DNA from: Strigamia acuminata
Taxonomy: Eukaryota; Arthropoda; Chilopoda; Geophilomorpha; Linotaeniidae
Assembly: GCA_949358305.1 (NCBI GenBank)
Contig: OX442316.1
Span: 6,944,001-7,008,000, forward strand
Length of the DNA: 64,000 bases
Reading direction: 5' to 3'
Positions 11,924 to 23,285 of the stretch are shown piece by piece. Position 1 is the stretch's first letter. Each line of letters starts with the position of its first letter. Under the pieces are notes generated by a model, which did no database searches, was not told the origin of the DNA, and saw nothing but the letters and a program-made list of their open reading frames with translations. A program made the position numbers and the translations under genes.

Positions 11924-13330
11924 AATGTAATGCTATTCCTAATTTGGTGTGAAAATAAAATTAGAAATTAGCAAAAATTTCTTCATATTTTTCAGGATTC
12001 CTTTTAACTAATTAAAAATATGAACTGTCGATTTTAGTTACCTACATATCCTGTTGGCTATATTTAGTTTGGTCTTGCGAAGAATGGTAAGTAATTATAC
12101 CTACAAAAAAAATGTAAATAAATTTTTGTTTATTTAATTATTTTTTTTTTTTTTTTTTTTTTTACCGTTTTTAATTAATCTTCTTCCTGATTTTTAATCA
12201 ACCGATCCACCAGTTTCTTCATTGTATCTGAATCGTTCTTAGTTTAACCTAAAATAATTATGGAAAAGTTTGAATTATATTGGCAGCAAATTTATTATTT
12301 GAAAAAAACTTACGTGAACATTTTTAAGTTTCAGATAACTTGATTTATTACGGGTGGAATCATTCAGTTTTATAAAAATTAAGAATTTTTAATTGTGTTG
12401 TGCTGAAGTCGCCATGCCAGATCTAAAAAGATGAAGTATAGGAAAAGCATTTATTTCAGATGTTTCATTTTGAAAAAAAAAAAAAAAAAAAAATATTAAA
12501 TTATTAAATTTGTAATAATTAATCCGATGAATAGCGAAATGCAATAAAATTAATTTATTCGTTCTGAAAAATCAATTACGAAATTCCTATAACTATAAAA
12601 CTAATAAATAAGAAGTTTCATTCGGAATTTCTTAACTCAAATTCAATTCCAAAAAGCTGCATTTTAAAACCCGTAATTTTATTGTTAATTAACGCGTTAA
12701 TTACATTAGAAAATCATTAACAAAGTGAGAAAAAAAAATATTGCAAACTTCAAACATCGTTGAATACTGAGCACGAGAAATCACAAATTAGATCATTTAA
12801 AATTCCTCCAATTTACATAGAATGAGGAAAACCGAGCCCCTTTTCTCTTTATTTAACCATCGATTTATTTGTAAACAATCACTGCCAATACCTTATGCAA
12901 ATAATTGTAGAAAATCAAACAGGAATGGGAGGGTTTTATAGCGGAAAGGCAGTCCCTACCATCAGCTAATTGGCAGCCTGCACGTGTGATGCGTCCATCG
13001 CACAATTTCAACGCGAATCTAAATTAAATACCACAACTTTTGCTAAATATTTCCCAGAACATTTAAACACACGTTTCTCGCGCACGATAAAACTGTCCCG
13101 ACGGTGCTATGATAAACAAAACAACACGAAAAAGATTTGAAGAAAAAACTAAGTCTTCACACAATAAGACAAAAATTAAGAGCAGTCTGATGTGGCGATG
13201 CGAGAGGTAGAATATAGTTATCGAGTGAAATAAGAAGAGCTCTAATATAGTGCAGTGCGGTAACAAATTATAGGTAAAACACTCGGATGGGCCGTGCACT
13301 CGGAGACACTTGAGTGGCAGCTTACTTACG
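11924..13330 (-). promoter_or_regulatory. PKNOX 5' UTR introns and likely promoter
   Basis: An acceptor (TTAG) lies about 18 bases upstream of the PKNOX ATG, so transcription starts further away. A strong minus-strand donor (GTAAGTAAG) begins at 13329, giving a candidate 5' UTR exon ending at 13330. Just upstream, AAAATGGCGTC (13348-13358, + strand) resembles the YY1 site found near many start sites. The stretch between contains only homopolymer runs and no supported coding exon. Confidence 0.45.
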
Positions 13331-14728
13331 TGTCAGTCTTCGTCAAAAATGGCGTCGTCAATTATCAAGTGAACTACGGCCCTCCCCAGATTGATGCTGG
13401 CATTGCGTCACTCACCCGGATGGACACTGCATGGGGAAGTTTGGAAGCGAACTTCGCAATAATTGTTCTTGAATTCTTAAAATTTCGGGATTTCTTTCGA
13501 ATGTTTCGTGTAAATGGAATTTATATATTTTTCGGAGTTATGGAAATAATGGCGATGGTTTTTGGTTTGAAAATCTAATGATTCGTTAATTGGTTGTTTT
13601 TGACCGATATAACGTTAATCAGTTCGTTAATTGGATTTTTTGTAATTAATATACACGAGGGTTGCATTGTATCGATTTGTATGTTAAATAAGAGTTAGCG
13701 GCTTTGTTGATTTGAAGATATTTCAAGTTATTCGTATTTTATTTCATTGGTACGTGGATGGAATACAGCGCGCGGTGCTCGACTCCCAATCATCCACACG
13801 AGCTCATTGCTTAGTACGCCCTCCAAAGTCATTCAAGTTATTGACATCGCATTTCATTCGAATAAAATTAAGTAATAGTTTGCTGTAAAGAGAAAGTGGA
13901 GGTGGAAAATGGAAAAAAATCTGTTTGGCTTGTTCTTTGCGATGTTTTCCTAAAAGTTAAAAGAAATTTTAAAAATAAGTTTTGTCGATGTGATGATTAA
14001 GAACTCGAAGATTCTTAGAATTTCGCTCCTTTTTATTTGCAATTTTTTTTGACGAAAGTGTTTTCAGTGTACAGTTTTCAATTTATAAATATCGTGTGTT
14101 GTAGCTTAGCACCAACAGCCATCCTCCATCATTTGTAGACCGCGTAGGAGGTGGAGCTCTCGGTAGAGACTGAAAGGCCTTTTCTATTCCTTTCAAATTG
14201 CTACACAAGGGCGGCGCACACGTCGCTGAGCAGTTGCATGCGAGATGTTGGATGCTTTCTTAAATCATTTTCAAATAAAATTCACTATTCTCTGCATGAT
14301 AAAATAAAAAAAATAAACACAGAAAAAATATAACATTTTCTTTCATGTTTTTATGTTTCGTGTTTGTATTATAGAAATAAAAAAGTCAGTTTATGAACTT
14401 TGCGCATGTTTATTATATAAAAACAAACAAAAAATGAAGGAAAGAATAGTGAAGCAAAATTATAAAACAAAATAAAATCTACTAGACTAGAAACATGTGA
14501 AAATCAACCGAGTTTATCGTGCAAAATCACACACCACGAGTGTCGCAAGAATCTTTTGCCGACCTTTTCGCCATCTAGTGAACTTTAAGCTAAATAAAAA
14601 CCTGTTGACTATTGTTTAGGCCTAAATTAGCTAGCACAGTGTGCTCAAGTCTAAACGGGTGTAATGTAATATCTGTATACTTGGCCCCCGCAATAACATT
14701 GGAATTGTTTCGCAGTTGGAAGAAGTAA
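13331..14728. other. Intergenic region between divergent PKNOX and PAFAH genes
   Basis: A shared upstream region of two divergently transcribed genes. It has a 94-codon + ORF (13294-13578) and others with no domain or splice context, which I do not accept as genes. No repeat family is recognised. Confidence 0.5.
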
Positions 14729-15763
14729 ATGATGAACACTGCCTCAGTTCCAACTCCGGTCGAAGACGTCCACGGCGATGGAAGATGGATAAGTATGGTA
14801 GGTATTTTAAAAACCACTTTCTGCTCAGAATGCCCAAGCGAAAAATGGAGTAAACGCGGCTTTGCGATGTTAAATAAAACGATACGTAATTATTAAACTC
14901 ATTAATTGATGCAAAAACTGATGAATACGTGTGAAAATTTATTCCGGATTTTTATTTCACAGCATCAGAGATATGTATCAGAAACGAAAGAGAGAGAACC
15001 TGACGTGTTCTTCATTGGAGACTCAATCATTCAAAGGTTAGGACAGAGCGAGGTAAGAAAAATGATGAAAATTGGCCGAAATTTAACAAAAATATAACAC
15101 ATTGTGCATTCAACTGATATATATTATGTAATCTAGATATGGGAGAAGTATTTCGAACCAATGCACGCTTTAAATTTCGGAATTGGATCAGATAAAACAG
15201 AAAATGTCCTGTGGAGGATACAGAATGGAGAATTGGAATACATAAGACCCAAAGTAATATAAAAAAAATTAAATTTAAAATAATATTGGTTTAATTATTT
15301 ATATTTAAATTTGGATCTTAGGTTATTGTAGTTCACGCCGGGACAAATAATCATGAAAACACAGCAGCTGAAGTTGTTGCAGGAATTGAGGAAATTGTTC
15401 GATACATTTCAGACAAACAGCCACAGGCTTATATTATAGTTTTGGTAATAAATCACACTTAAATAAATAAATAAAGTTTAAATATGTTTAAATTGGTGTC
15501 TTTTTTTTTTTTAGAGTTTGCTACCGCGAGGACATAAGCCGAATCCTTTGCGGGAGAAAATATTCGAAGTTAACAGCAAACTACCGGGTTTATTAAGCAC
15601 GATTCCGAAAACACAATTGGTAAACATTGACCAGGGATTCGTGCAGCCAGACGGCACGATCAGCCATCACGACATGTTCGATTATCTTCATTTAACGCGC
15701 GTTGGATATCAACGTGCTTTTGAACCAGTTTTCGACTTATTGACGCAGTTGCTGACCGAATAA
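14729..15763 (+). CDS. Platelet-activating factor acetylhydrolase IB alpha (catalytic) subunit, PAFAH1B2/3-like
   Basis: Cytosolic SGNH-type serine esterase that removes the sn-2 acetyl group of PAF and, in mammals, binds LIS1, linking it to dynein. Exons: 14729-14797, 14963-15052, 15137-15253, 15322-15444, 15515-15763; 215 residues, close to the mammalian subunits (about 230). Block I is VFFIGDSIIQ with the catalytic Ser. Then come HALNFGIGSDKTENVLWR, the GTNNHEN block and DYLHLTRVGY carrying the Asp-His pair near the end. Two adjacent ATGs (14729 and 14732) open the frame. The N-terminal motif VEDVHGDGRWIS matches the mammalian EDIQGDDRWMS segment. Confidence 0.95.
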
Positions 15764-16318
15764 TTTACATTTTCGTTTGATTTTGTACAATAGTAATGAT
15801 TCCGCTGGAACTGTGCCCTTTGTTTTTATAACCACACTGCAAAAAAAATAATCGTGTCGTTTAATGAAGCGTACTCCGTTTAAAGAGAGAATAATACAAA
15901 CAAGAAAAATTATCAACACTCGGCACTATAATGAATAAACGTGTTGTGATTTATTGTTTATTTTTACATATTATTCCATGGCAGTTTTGTATTTTCATTT
16001 TGCATTTTAAACTTTATAGTCTCATATGTTGTGGAAAACAAATTTCTCATTAAAAAATACATATATATATCTTTCGCTTCTTTTTATTATTAAACAATAA
16101 CAATCGTCTCCGTGGCTACAATTGGAGCGAGACTTAGGCCTATCAATACACAGGGGCTCCTTCCATTATTTTTTTTTTAAGTTTAATACTTTTCTTTAAT
16201 ATCGAACATCGAGCGGCTTTTGAGTTTTCATATTATCGTTTGAAATTTTGCTGTGTTATATATATATATCTGCTATTTTTCAGCGATTATTGGATGTTCT
16301 AAAGAGCTTTTATCCGAA

Positions 16319-18118
16319 ATGTGTACAGTACAAGGTAAGAAAAATGAATTAAAATGAATTAATCGTCGAATATTAATATTGTTTTTTTTTTATCTAGTTG
16401 ATAAACCACACTGTCCAGACACCTTGGTGGAAACTTTGGACGAAATCCGCCTTCATCATTTCTCAACCCAGGGCGACATGATGGACGATATGCGGATCAA
16501 CGGCATGTTCACCGACGTGTCTCTATCGTGCGGTGCCCGTGTATTTTCCGCTCACAAGGCGATTCTATGCGCGAGCAGTCCCTACTTCAAGGACCTTCTG
16601 AGCGGCGAACGTCACGACGAAGACAGCATCGAGTTGGAAGGGGTCGATCCCGACCCGATGGAAGAATTGCTGCACTTCATGTACACCGGATACATAACGG
16701 TTTCGTCGGAGGAGCGAGAACGACTCAAAAACGTGCTGTTCGTGGCCGATTTCTTGCAGATGCGCGAAGTGTACGATTTTTGCTGCTGCCAAATCCTGCA
16801 CGCGATATCGATGCAAGCGTTCGTCGAAGCGTGGGACATCGCCAACACGACCAACAACGAAGAGATGGAATGCGAAGTGATCAAATATCTCGGTCGCAAT
16901 TTCCGTACGTTGCACAAAGCCAAAGAATTCCCCGAACTGTCTCTGGAGCGCGTTTGCGCCATTTTGACGTGCTCGACGTTAACGGTGCCCAGCCAAGACA
17001 CGGTTCTGCGAGCCGTGCTCACGTGGCTCAAACATCAAGACAAGGAATGCATCGACACTTATTTATTGACTCTACTTCCTTTGGTTAAGTTTCAGGAAGT
17101 GTCTTTGGAATGCCTGCAAGAATTACTCGAGGAGGAACCTCTGGTTTGCGATTATCCGGAACTGGAGCGCAGCATCACGCGAGCCATTTCGTTGCGATTC
17201 CTCAAAGGGCGCATTTGCAATCGCGGCGAAGACGCTTTCCAACCGCTCGTGGCTTTGGTCGTGCAGATGAAGGACAACAGTTTGGTGATGCTTCGTTACG
17301 ACATCAAAAAAGGCATTTGGCTCAACCCCGAGCGGCTGCCGCTACCTAAACTCCAACGATACGAACTTATACCGAGAATCGTCGCCATACAAGACTGTAA
17401 AGTGTACATAATCGGCGGAAGAGCGGCCGGAAACTGCCTCAACTCGATGTACATGTACAACACGGCAACGAAGACCATCCACACGGCTCGCAACATGTTT
17501 AATCCACGTGCTGGTCACGGGGTGTGTAATTTAAATGGCTCGATTTACGTGGCCGGTGGATTCAACAGTTGCGGGTACATCCATTGCGTGGAGCGGTACG
17601 ATCCGGAGGACGACCATTGGACGAGTTTGGCGCCTATAAGCGAGACGAAAGTCGGAATCAGTTTGGCGGCGCTCAATGACCGCGTGTACTGTGTCGGTGG
17701 ATGGGACGGGGAAAGAGGTTTGACGTCGCACGAATGTTACGACCCAGCGGTGAATCAATGGACCCGAATAGCGTGTTTGCCGTCGAAACGATACGGGGTT
17801 GGTGCGGCAGCTGTCGATGGGAGGTTGTACGTGATGGGCGGGCGCGAAGATACGGATAAATGGGTTACTAAAGATGCTATGATGGTTTACGACCCGAGCA
17901 GCGATCGGTGGTGCGCTACGGATACGAATGTGCCGTTCTGTCCGGATGAATATTTCATGGTGGTATGGAAGCAACAGATATGGCTGGCTAGTTTCAAAGG
18001 AAAACAGTTGCTGTCGTACGATTCTGTCAAGGATCAAATGATCAGACCGGAACAAGCTAGTTATTTAAGAGATTGTTGGGGGCCCCTAGGAATTGTCATG
18101 TTGAATAAGAACATATAA
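16319..18118 (+). CDS. BTB-BACK-Kelch (kelch-like) protein, probable CUL3 substrate adaptor
   Basis: Proteins of this architecture usually recruit substrates to a CUL3 ubiquitin ligase; some bind actin. Exons: 16319-16334 (MCTVQ) and one 1.7-kb exon, 16398-18118; 578 residues. The BTB domain spans about residues 35-140 (DVSLSCGARVFSAHKAILCASSPYF). The BACK domain is about 145-250 (AWDIANTTNNEEME). Kelch repeats run from about 290 to 560 with GG doublets (YIIGGRAAG, YVAGGFNSCG, YCVGGWDGE, YVMGGRED). I cannot assign a specific KLHL orthologue. The coding sequence is visibly richer in G+C than its neighbours and almost intronless, unlike the rest of the window, which suggests a retroposed origin or strong codon selection. 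Confidence 0.93.
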
Positions 18119-18604
18119 TAAGCAATGTTTGTTGCGTTATTATTATTTTATAGGCCTGGTTTGGTTGGTGCGGTGGGAATATGGCGTGTTTTCTGTGATA
18201 TGAGGAATAAAAGAATTCTTTGTAATCAATTTTTTTTTTAAAACATCACAAGTGAACTGGAATTTGAAAGACATTTTTAAATTATATTTTTGTGTGAATA
18301 GAATGGAGAAGGAAAAAAAGAAAAATGAATGGTGTTTCACATGAGAAATGGATTTTTATTTTTTTTTTAAAAATCGCATCGTCATTTAATTTTTTTTTTC
18401 CGTATAAATTTTGTCGGTATCAGTCTGCACCTAGCCCTGCCGCTGCTCACAGATTAGATCTCATGATTATGACGTTTTCATCAGCCACATTTTGTTAGTG
18501 GTAACTTCCGTGGTTCGTACAGACTGCTGTTAAAACGGGTATGATTATTTTTTATCCATGAGAAACGTGTTATAATAAATGGGGCACTATTTTTACGCAG
18601 CGAA

Positions 18605-19912
18605 ATGGCAGCTACGAGCTCGGGAGGAGGAATGAAGAAATTCCAATTCAAGATTGTACTACTAGGTGAAGGTTGTGTTGGTAAAACATCACTTGTACTT
18701 CGTTATGTGGAAAAGAAATTTTATGACAAACACGAAACAACGTTACAAGTAAGTTGTAATCTAAATTTCAATCCCTGTAATTGAGAATGACGGTAATTAT
18801 GGAAGCTCTCCCTAAAACAAATTCCTAGAATTAAATGTAGTGATAACGGGTGTTTCTTTAGCATTTAATGATTACTAAATTCACCTTTAGACTCGGATGT
18901 TAAAATATTTCGAAGTTTATAATTCTTTTTTGTTGTGTTTTAGGCGTCGTATTTAAACAGTAAATTAACGATCGATGGAAAACGAGTCAATTTGTCCATT
19001 TGGGTAAATATTTTTCAATTAAATAGTAGTGGATTAAGTGAAAAATTTGTATTTTATTTTGTGCAGGACACAGCTGGGCAGGAAAGATTTCATGCATTAG
19101 GACCAATTTATTATCGTGATAGCAACGGTGCATTATTAGTCTATGATATCACGGATGAAGATTCATTTCAAAAAGTACTCCGTAATTGAATTGGAAATTT
19201 TTTGGAGTTTGTTATTGGTTATTATTGTTGTTGTAGGTAAAAACTTGGGTGAAGGAATTGAAAAAAATGCTCGGCAATGAAGTTTGCATTGGCATTGTAG
19301 GCAATAAAATTGATCTTGAAAAAGATAGAAAAATTTCAATAGCGGAGGCCGAAGAGTAAGTTACTGTGCATTTTATTATGACTTTTTACAGTTTGGTAAC
19401 AGATTTTTTTTAAATATACAGACTTTTAACGTGTTAAATTCTAATTAAAGATTTTTTAAAGTGGATTTTAACAGCTGTTGTGGTTCAATTAAAACTTACA
19501 CTAATTGATTAAAGTAGTCGTTACTTGCACGTTAAATAGAGTTGTTATGACAGCAAAAGTCTGAGAAAAATGAATTTTTTGAGTGATTTGTTGAATTTTA
19601 TTCATTTATCTTTTAAAGATATGCAACATCGGTTGGAGCAAATCATTATAATGTTTCTGCAAAACTTAATAGAGGCATTGATGAGTTATTTTATGATATA
19701 AGTCTTAGTAAGTTTAAAACAAAATTTTTTAAATTTTAGTTATTTATTATTGTTATTATTTTTTTTATTAAATAGGAATGATTGAAAACGCAGAATCAAA
19801 CGATAAGTTAAAAACGACTGCTGTAGGACGGCCAAACAGTCAGCGAAAGAATGTTGTTGTTGTTGATGATGGACCACAAACGACCAAAAGCGGTTGTTGC
19901 GGTAGTGGATGA
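18605..19912 (+). CDS. RAB21: Rab21 small GTPase
   Basis: Early-endosome GTPase of the Rab5 subfamily, acting in integrin trafficking and macropinocytosis in other animals. Exons: 18605-18748, 18944-19003, 19067-19174, 19237-19355, 19619-19707, 19776-19912; 218 residues (human 225). Visible motifs: P-loop GEGCVGKTS (21-29), switch I with ETTLQASY, switch [21 protein letters not shown], guanine specificity NKID and SAK. The C-terminus is GCCGSG, a double-cysteine prenylation end as in vertebrate Rab21. The switch sequence with HALGPIYYR is diagnostic for Rab21 over Rab5 and Rab22. The N-terminal [17 protein letters not shown] also matches. Confidence 0.96.
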
Positions 19913-20640
19913 TTATAGTTTAGAATTTGTGATACAACAGCAACAACATTGTATTTCCTTTTGTGTGAGAACAATTATATGATGAAGCATCAAACACGAA
20001 ATTGAGTAAAAACAAGTACCAAATATTTACATTATTTACATAAATGTCATATTTGGACAACGAAAACAACGCTTTTTTTAATTTTTTTAAGGAAAATAGA
20101 CGTTGGGAGTAAAAATTAACAAAATACTTAACATTTCCTGCGATCTAGTTACAATTTCTTATTACAATGTTGTAATGTCATGATTCATGGTACTTGTTTT
20201 TATTTTTTTTTATTACGTAAAGTAAATATTGGATCGTCAAAGCAAACATCTAGAAGAAAAAAAAGGATAAAATTGTTTCACTTTAATGCAGATTAAATAA
20301 TTTTGCTTTATTGATTCAAATTAAGTTGTAATTATTATTATTATTATTATTATTATTATTGTAATTCATATCAACTTTTTCAAACCAGTTATTGGGTTAG
20401 CTAGTCTTAGATTTTGTTAACACTTGAATATTCAGTTTGCTGAAGAAGAAAAAAATTTGAAAAAAAAATACAAAAGTTAGTGTTATATGTGGTGTAATAT
20501 TTATTTTCAAAACGTTTGTATATGAATAAACATTTTACAATTGAAACTGCAAGCTGAGCATTTAGTTTGAAAATAATATTAATGAGTTTTGTCAAAAGGT
20601 GGCGCCAAAACAGCACGATTTGATTGGACAGCGCAGTGAA
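19913..20640. other. Rab21 3' UTR and intergenic
   Basis: AT-rich, no coding potential. An (ATT)n microsatellite sits at about 20329-20360. A minus-strand ORF of 135 codons (20407-20814) has no domain and overlaps the probable 5' exon of the next gene. Confidence 0.5.
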
Positions 20641-20894
20641 ATCTCTTATATTTTGTCGTGTTGTGTAGTCGCCGCTTTGTTTTTGTTTGGAGAGATGGTC
20701 ACAGTAATTGGTGTTGATTAAGCTCAATTGACAAATTGTAAACTGATTCGCCATTGACATGATCTGCAACGAAACCATGCGGGATATGAAACGCACGAGT
20801 TTCGCCGATATCATCGTTTATCCTTATAAGGATCGGGAGCTTGCCTTGACTCGCATTTCGAGAAGAATTTCCATGTAGAAATCGTAGGTCATAG
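20641..20894 (+). promoter_or_regulatory. Probable 5' UTR exon with two upstream ORFs for the 23286 gene
   Basis: A strong donor (ATAG|GTAAGTG) at 20894/20895 ends a stretch that is less AT-rich than its surroundings. It contains two short ORFs: 20695-20721 (8 codons) and 20759-20878 (39 codons, starting MICNETMRDMKRTSFADII). The first coding exon of the next gene begins 12 bases after an acceptor (TTGCAG) near 23273, so a non-coding first exon here fits. The exon start is not determined. Confidence 0.4.
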
Positions 20895-22300
20895 GTAAGT
20901 GAAAGTTGCTTTTCATGTCTTTAGGTAATCAAAGGGGTTGAAAAACCTATACAACTTGATCATATATTTCTAAGGGACACAAAATTATCAATTACTGATG
21001 CCAGTAGCCCATCTGTTTTAAAAGAAAAAAAGTTTTTAGCCTTGACACATTTGTTGAGTTGACATACTGTACACTAACGGTATATTCATGCATTATTCTC
21101 CTATTTACGCCTTAAAAGGGAAATTATCTCAGTTAAGGTGATGTATTTTTAACAGGTACATGAGTTAAATAGTAGTAGATTGAGGAATCTGCCAACTGAA
21201 GAGAATTACTTGTAAAAACTCCATTATTTCCACAAAGAGTGACATGTTGTTTTAACAATAAAATTTATACATGTGTTTTCATACAAGTTGCCAAGTTCTA
21301 CTTTTACTTTTGTAAATAGCAGTGGGTATTTTACAGTATACAGAAAAATACAAAAGGTCTTTGAAGTTTAAAATGATAAATAAATGAATTGGGGAGTGTA
21401 TTTTGGTAGTTTTTTGGGTCTAATCACTTTGCCTTTGCCTTTGTCCAGTGATTTTCAGCAAGGTTGATTTGTTTAAGTAAGATGAAAGTTGATTTTGAAG
21501 GCCATAGCAACTTTTCACACCCAATCTATTTCTGTGTCATACAAGGCCAATTTTTTTCTTCCTCAAAAAGTTCTTTTAGGCTTTATTTATTTTTGTTAAA
21601 TGATAAAAGTGATAAATTTTGTTAAGTTTTTCACTTGAAGTATTAGTTTTTGTTTTCCTTTTTTGGTTGTATGCATCAATTGTAGTTATTTTCAGTTAGT
21701 TACATGAATAAAAGAGTGATTTTTAAAATAAAAAAATGGAGTTTAAATTGCTGGAAATAGACATTTTCTATACTGATTCATTTTCTAAAAGTGTAGCCAT
21801 GATACGTGGTAACCTTATACTTGAAAACATTAAAAGCCTATAAATCTAACAGAAGAGGTAAAAATAAAGTTGATGTGATTCAGGAATTAATGACAACAAA
21901 TACAGTGAACTCCCTAAAGAGTATAAAACCCAGACCCTAGATTTAACATCCATTATGTCAAGTTTAGTTGAGGTAACATTGCCAGAATTTTAAAGTTTCC
22001 AATTAGTACTTTAAGTCCACAATTTTAGAATTTATAGGACTAATTGAGTACTAAATGACATACTAGATGTATTTTATTGGACACTGTGCTTTGGGGCAAT
22101 ACCTTTAATTATTTACTTTCTCAAGTTCAGATATTTTGCAAAAGGTACATTGACCACTGTTAGCCATTACTTCAACAGAATGTGCAACTGTTGCACAGTT
22201 TCATGATGAATGGTGAAAGTTTGATAGATCACTTTAAATTTGTAGAAACTTGCTGAATGCCTGGCACAGTTTCATGATGAATGACGAAAGTATGTCGAAA

Positions 22301-22599
22301 GACTTAACGCTAATGTTTGTTGGAAGACTTAACGCTAAAGTTTGTCGGAGGACTTAACGCTAAAGTTTGTCGGAGGACTTAACGCTAAAGTTTGTCGGAG
22401 GACTTAACGCTAAAGTTTGTCGGAGGACTTAACGCTAAAGTTTGTCGGAGGACTTAACGCTAAAGTTTGTCGGAAGACTTATCGTTAAAGTTTGTCGGAG
22501 GACTTAACGCTAAAGTTTGTCGGAAGACTTAACGCTAAAGTTTGTCGGAAGACTTAACGCTAGAGTTTGTTGGAAGACTTAACGCTAAAGTTTGTCGGA
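22301..22599. repeat. 25-bp tandem repeat array, left part (about 12 units)
   Basis: Consensus unit GACTTAACGCTAAAGTTTGTCGGAG/A, repeated head to tail with few substitutions. Two degenerate half-units with TTTCATGATGAATG precede it (about 22198 and 22270). The array probably lies in the first intron of the gene at 23286. It is interrupted at 22600 by an inserted element and resumes at 23003. Confidence 0.95.
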
Positions 22600-23002
22600 C
22601 TGTATTACCTCACATAAAGCGGCATGCCGTTGGGCATAGGTTTAGCAGGTTTTTAAAATTTTGTCCAAAAAGTGTATACCGGCATGCCGATGTAAAACGA
22701 AACATGCCGGTATAAGTGAAAAACTTTTTTTTCTTGTTTTCTTTTTAAAGAGGCCCAGATGAATAATTATATTGAATTTTGGGTCTGAAATTTAAGTTAT
22801 TTTGATATTCTGAAGATTACTACTAAAATTTGGGAAATGTTATACAAATTTTCTACATTTTGGACATCTAAAAATGATTTTTTTAGTTGTTTTGGCTAAA
22901 TTCTTTAAAAAAAAATTTGTACTTACTTACACCGGCATGCCGTTATAAACGAGGTTTATAACTCGAATTATACCGGCATGCGGCTTAATGTGAGGTAACA
23001 CG
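22600..23002. mobile_element. Non-autonomous inverted-repeat element (about 403 bp) inserted in the tandem array
   Basis: The ends are inverted repeats of about 28 bp: left TGTATTACCTCACATAAAGC then GGCATGCCG, right the complement (GGCATGCGGCTTAATG then TGAGGTAACACG). The tandem unit is cut at GTCGGA and resumes at GGAAGACTT, so GGA is apparently duplicated as a 3-bp target site. Inside are further copies of the palindrome CCGGCATGCCG or parts of it. There is no ORF, so it needs a transposase in trans. A 3-bp duplication would fit PIF/Harbinger or CACTA-like elements, but the family is not established. Confidence 0.8.
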
Positions 23003-23175
23003 GGAAGACTTAACGCTAAAGTTTGTCGGAAGACTTAACGCTAAAGTTTGTCGGAAGACTTAACGCCAAAGTTTGTCGGAAGACTTAACGCCAAAGTTTG
23101 TCGAAAGTCTCAACGCCAAAGTTTGTCGAAAGACTTACGGTAACGCCAAAGTTTGTCGGAAGACTATCGTTAAAG
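23003..23175. repeat. 25-bp tandem repeat array, right part (about 7 units)
   Basis: The same unit as the left part resumes after the inserted element, with increasing divergence towards the right (GCCAAAG instead of GCTAAAG, a 5-base insertion near 23135). This shows that both parts were one array before insertion. Confidence 0.9.
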
Positions 23176-23285
23176 TTCTAAACTGTCGTAGTTAAATTTC
23201 TAGTAAGTAATGATCGGAATTGATATATTTTCAGATGATATTTTTTGAAAACATTTTGGGATAGTACATTGCAGTAGACTTCAGT

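Noticed and set aside
13294..13578. 94-codon + strand ORF between PKNOX and PAFAH
   Set aside because: Overlaps the likely PKNOX promoter and first exon, has no domain, and becomes low-complexity (Phe/Met-rich) in its second half.
16528..18055. Long ORFs on both strands inside the Kelch-like exon
   Set aside because: Shadows caused by the higher G+C of this exon; Arg-rich composition without domains.
20407..20814. 135-codon minus-strand ORF
   Set aside because: No domain, no splice context, and antisense to the probable 5' exon of the next gene.
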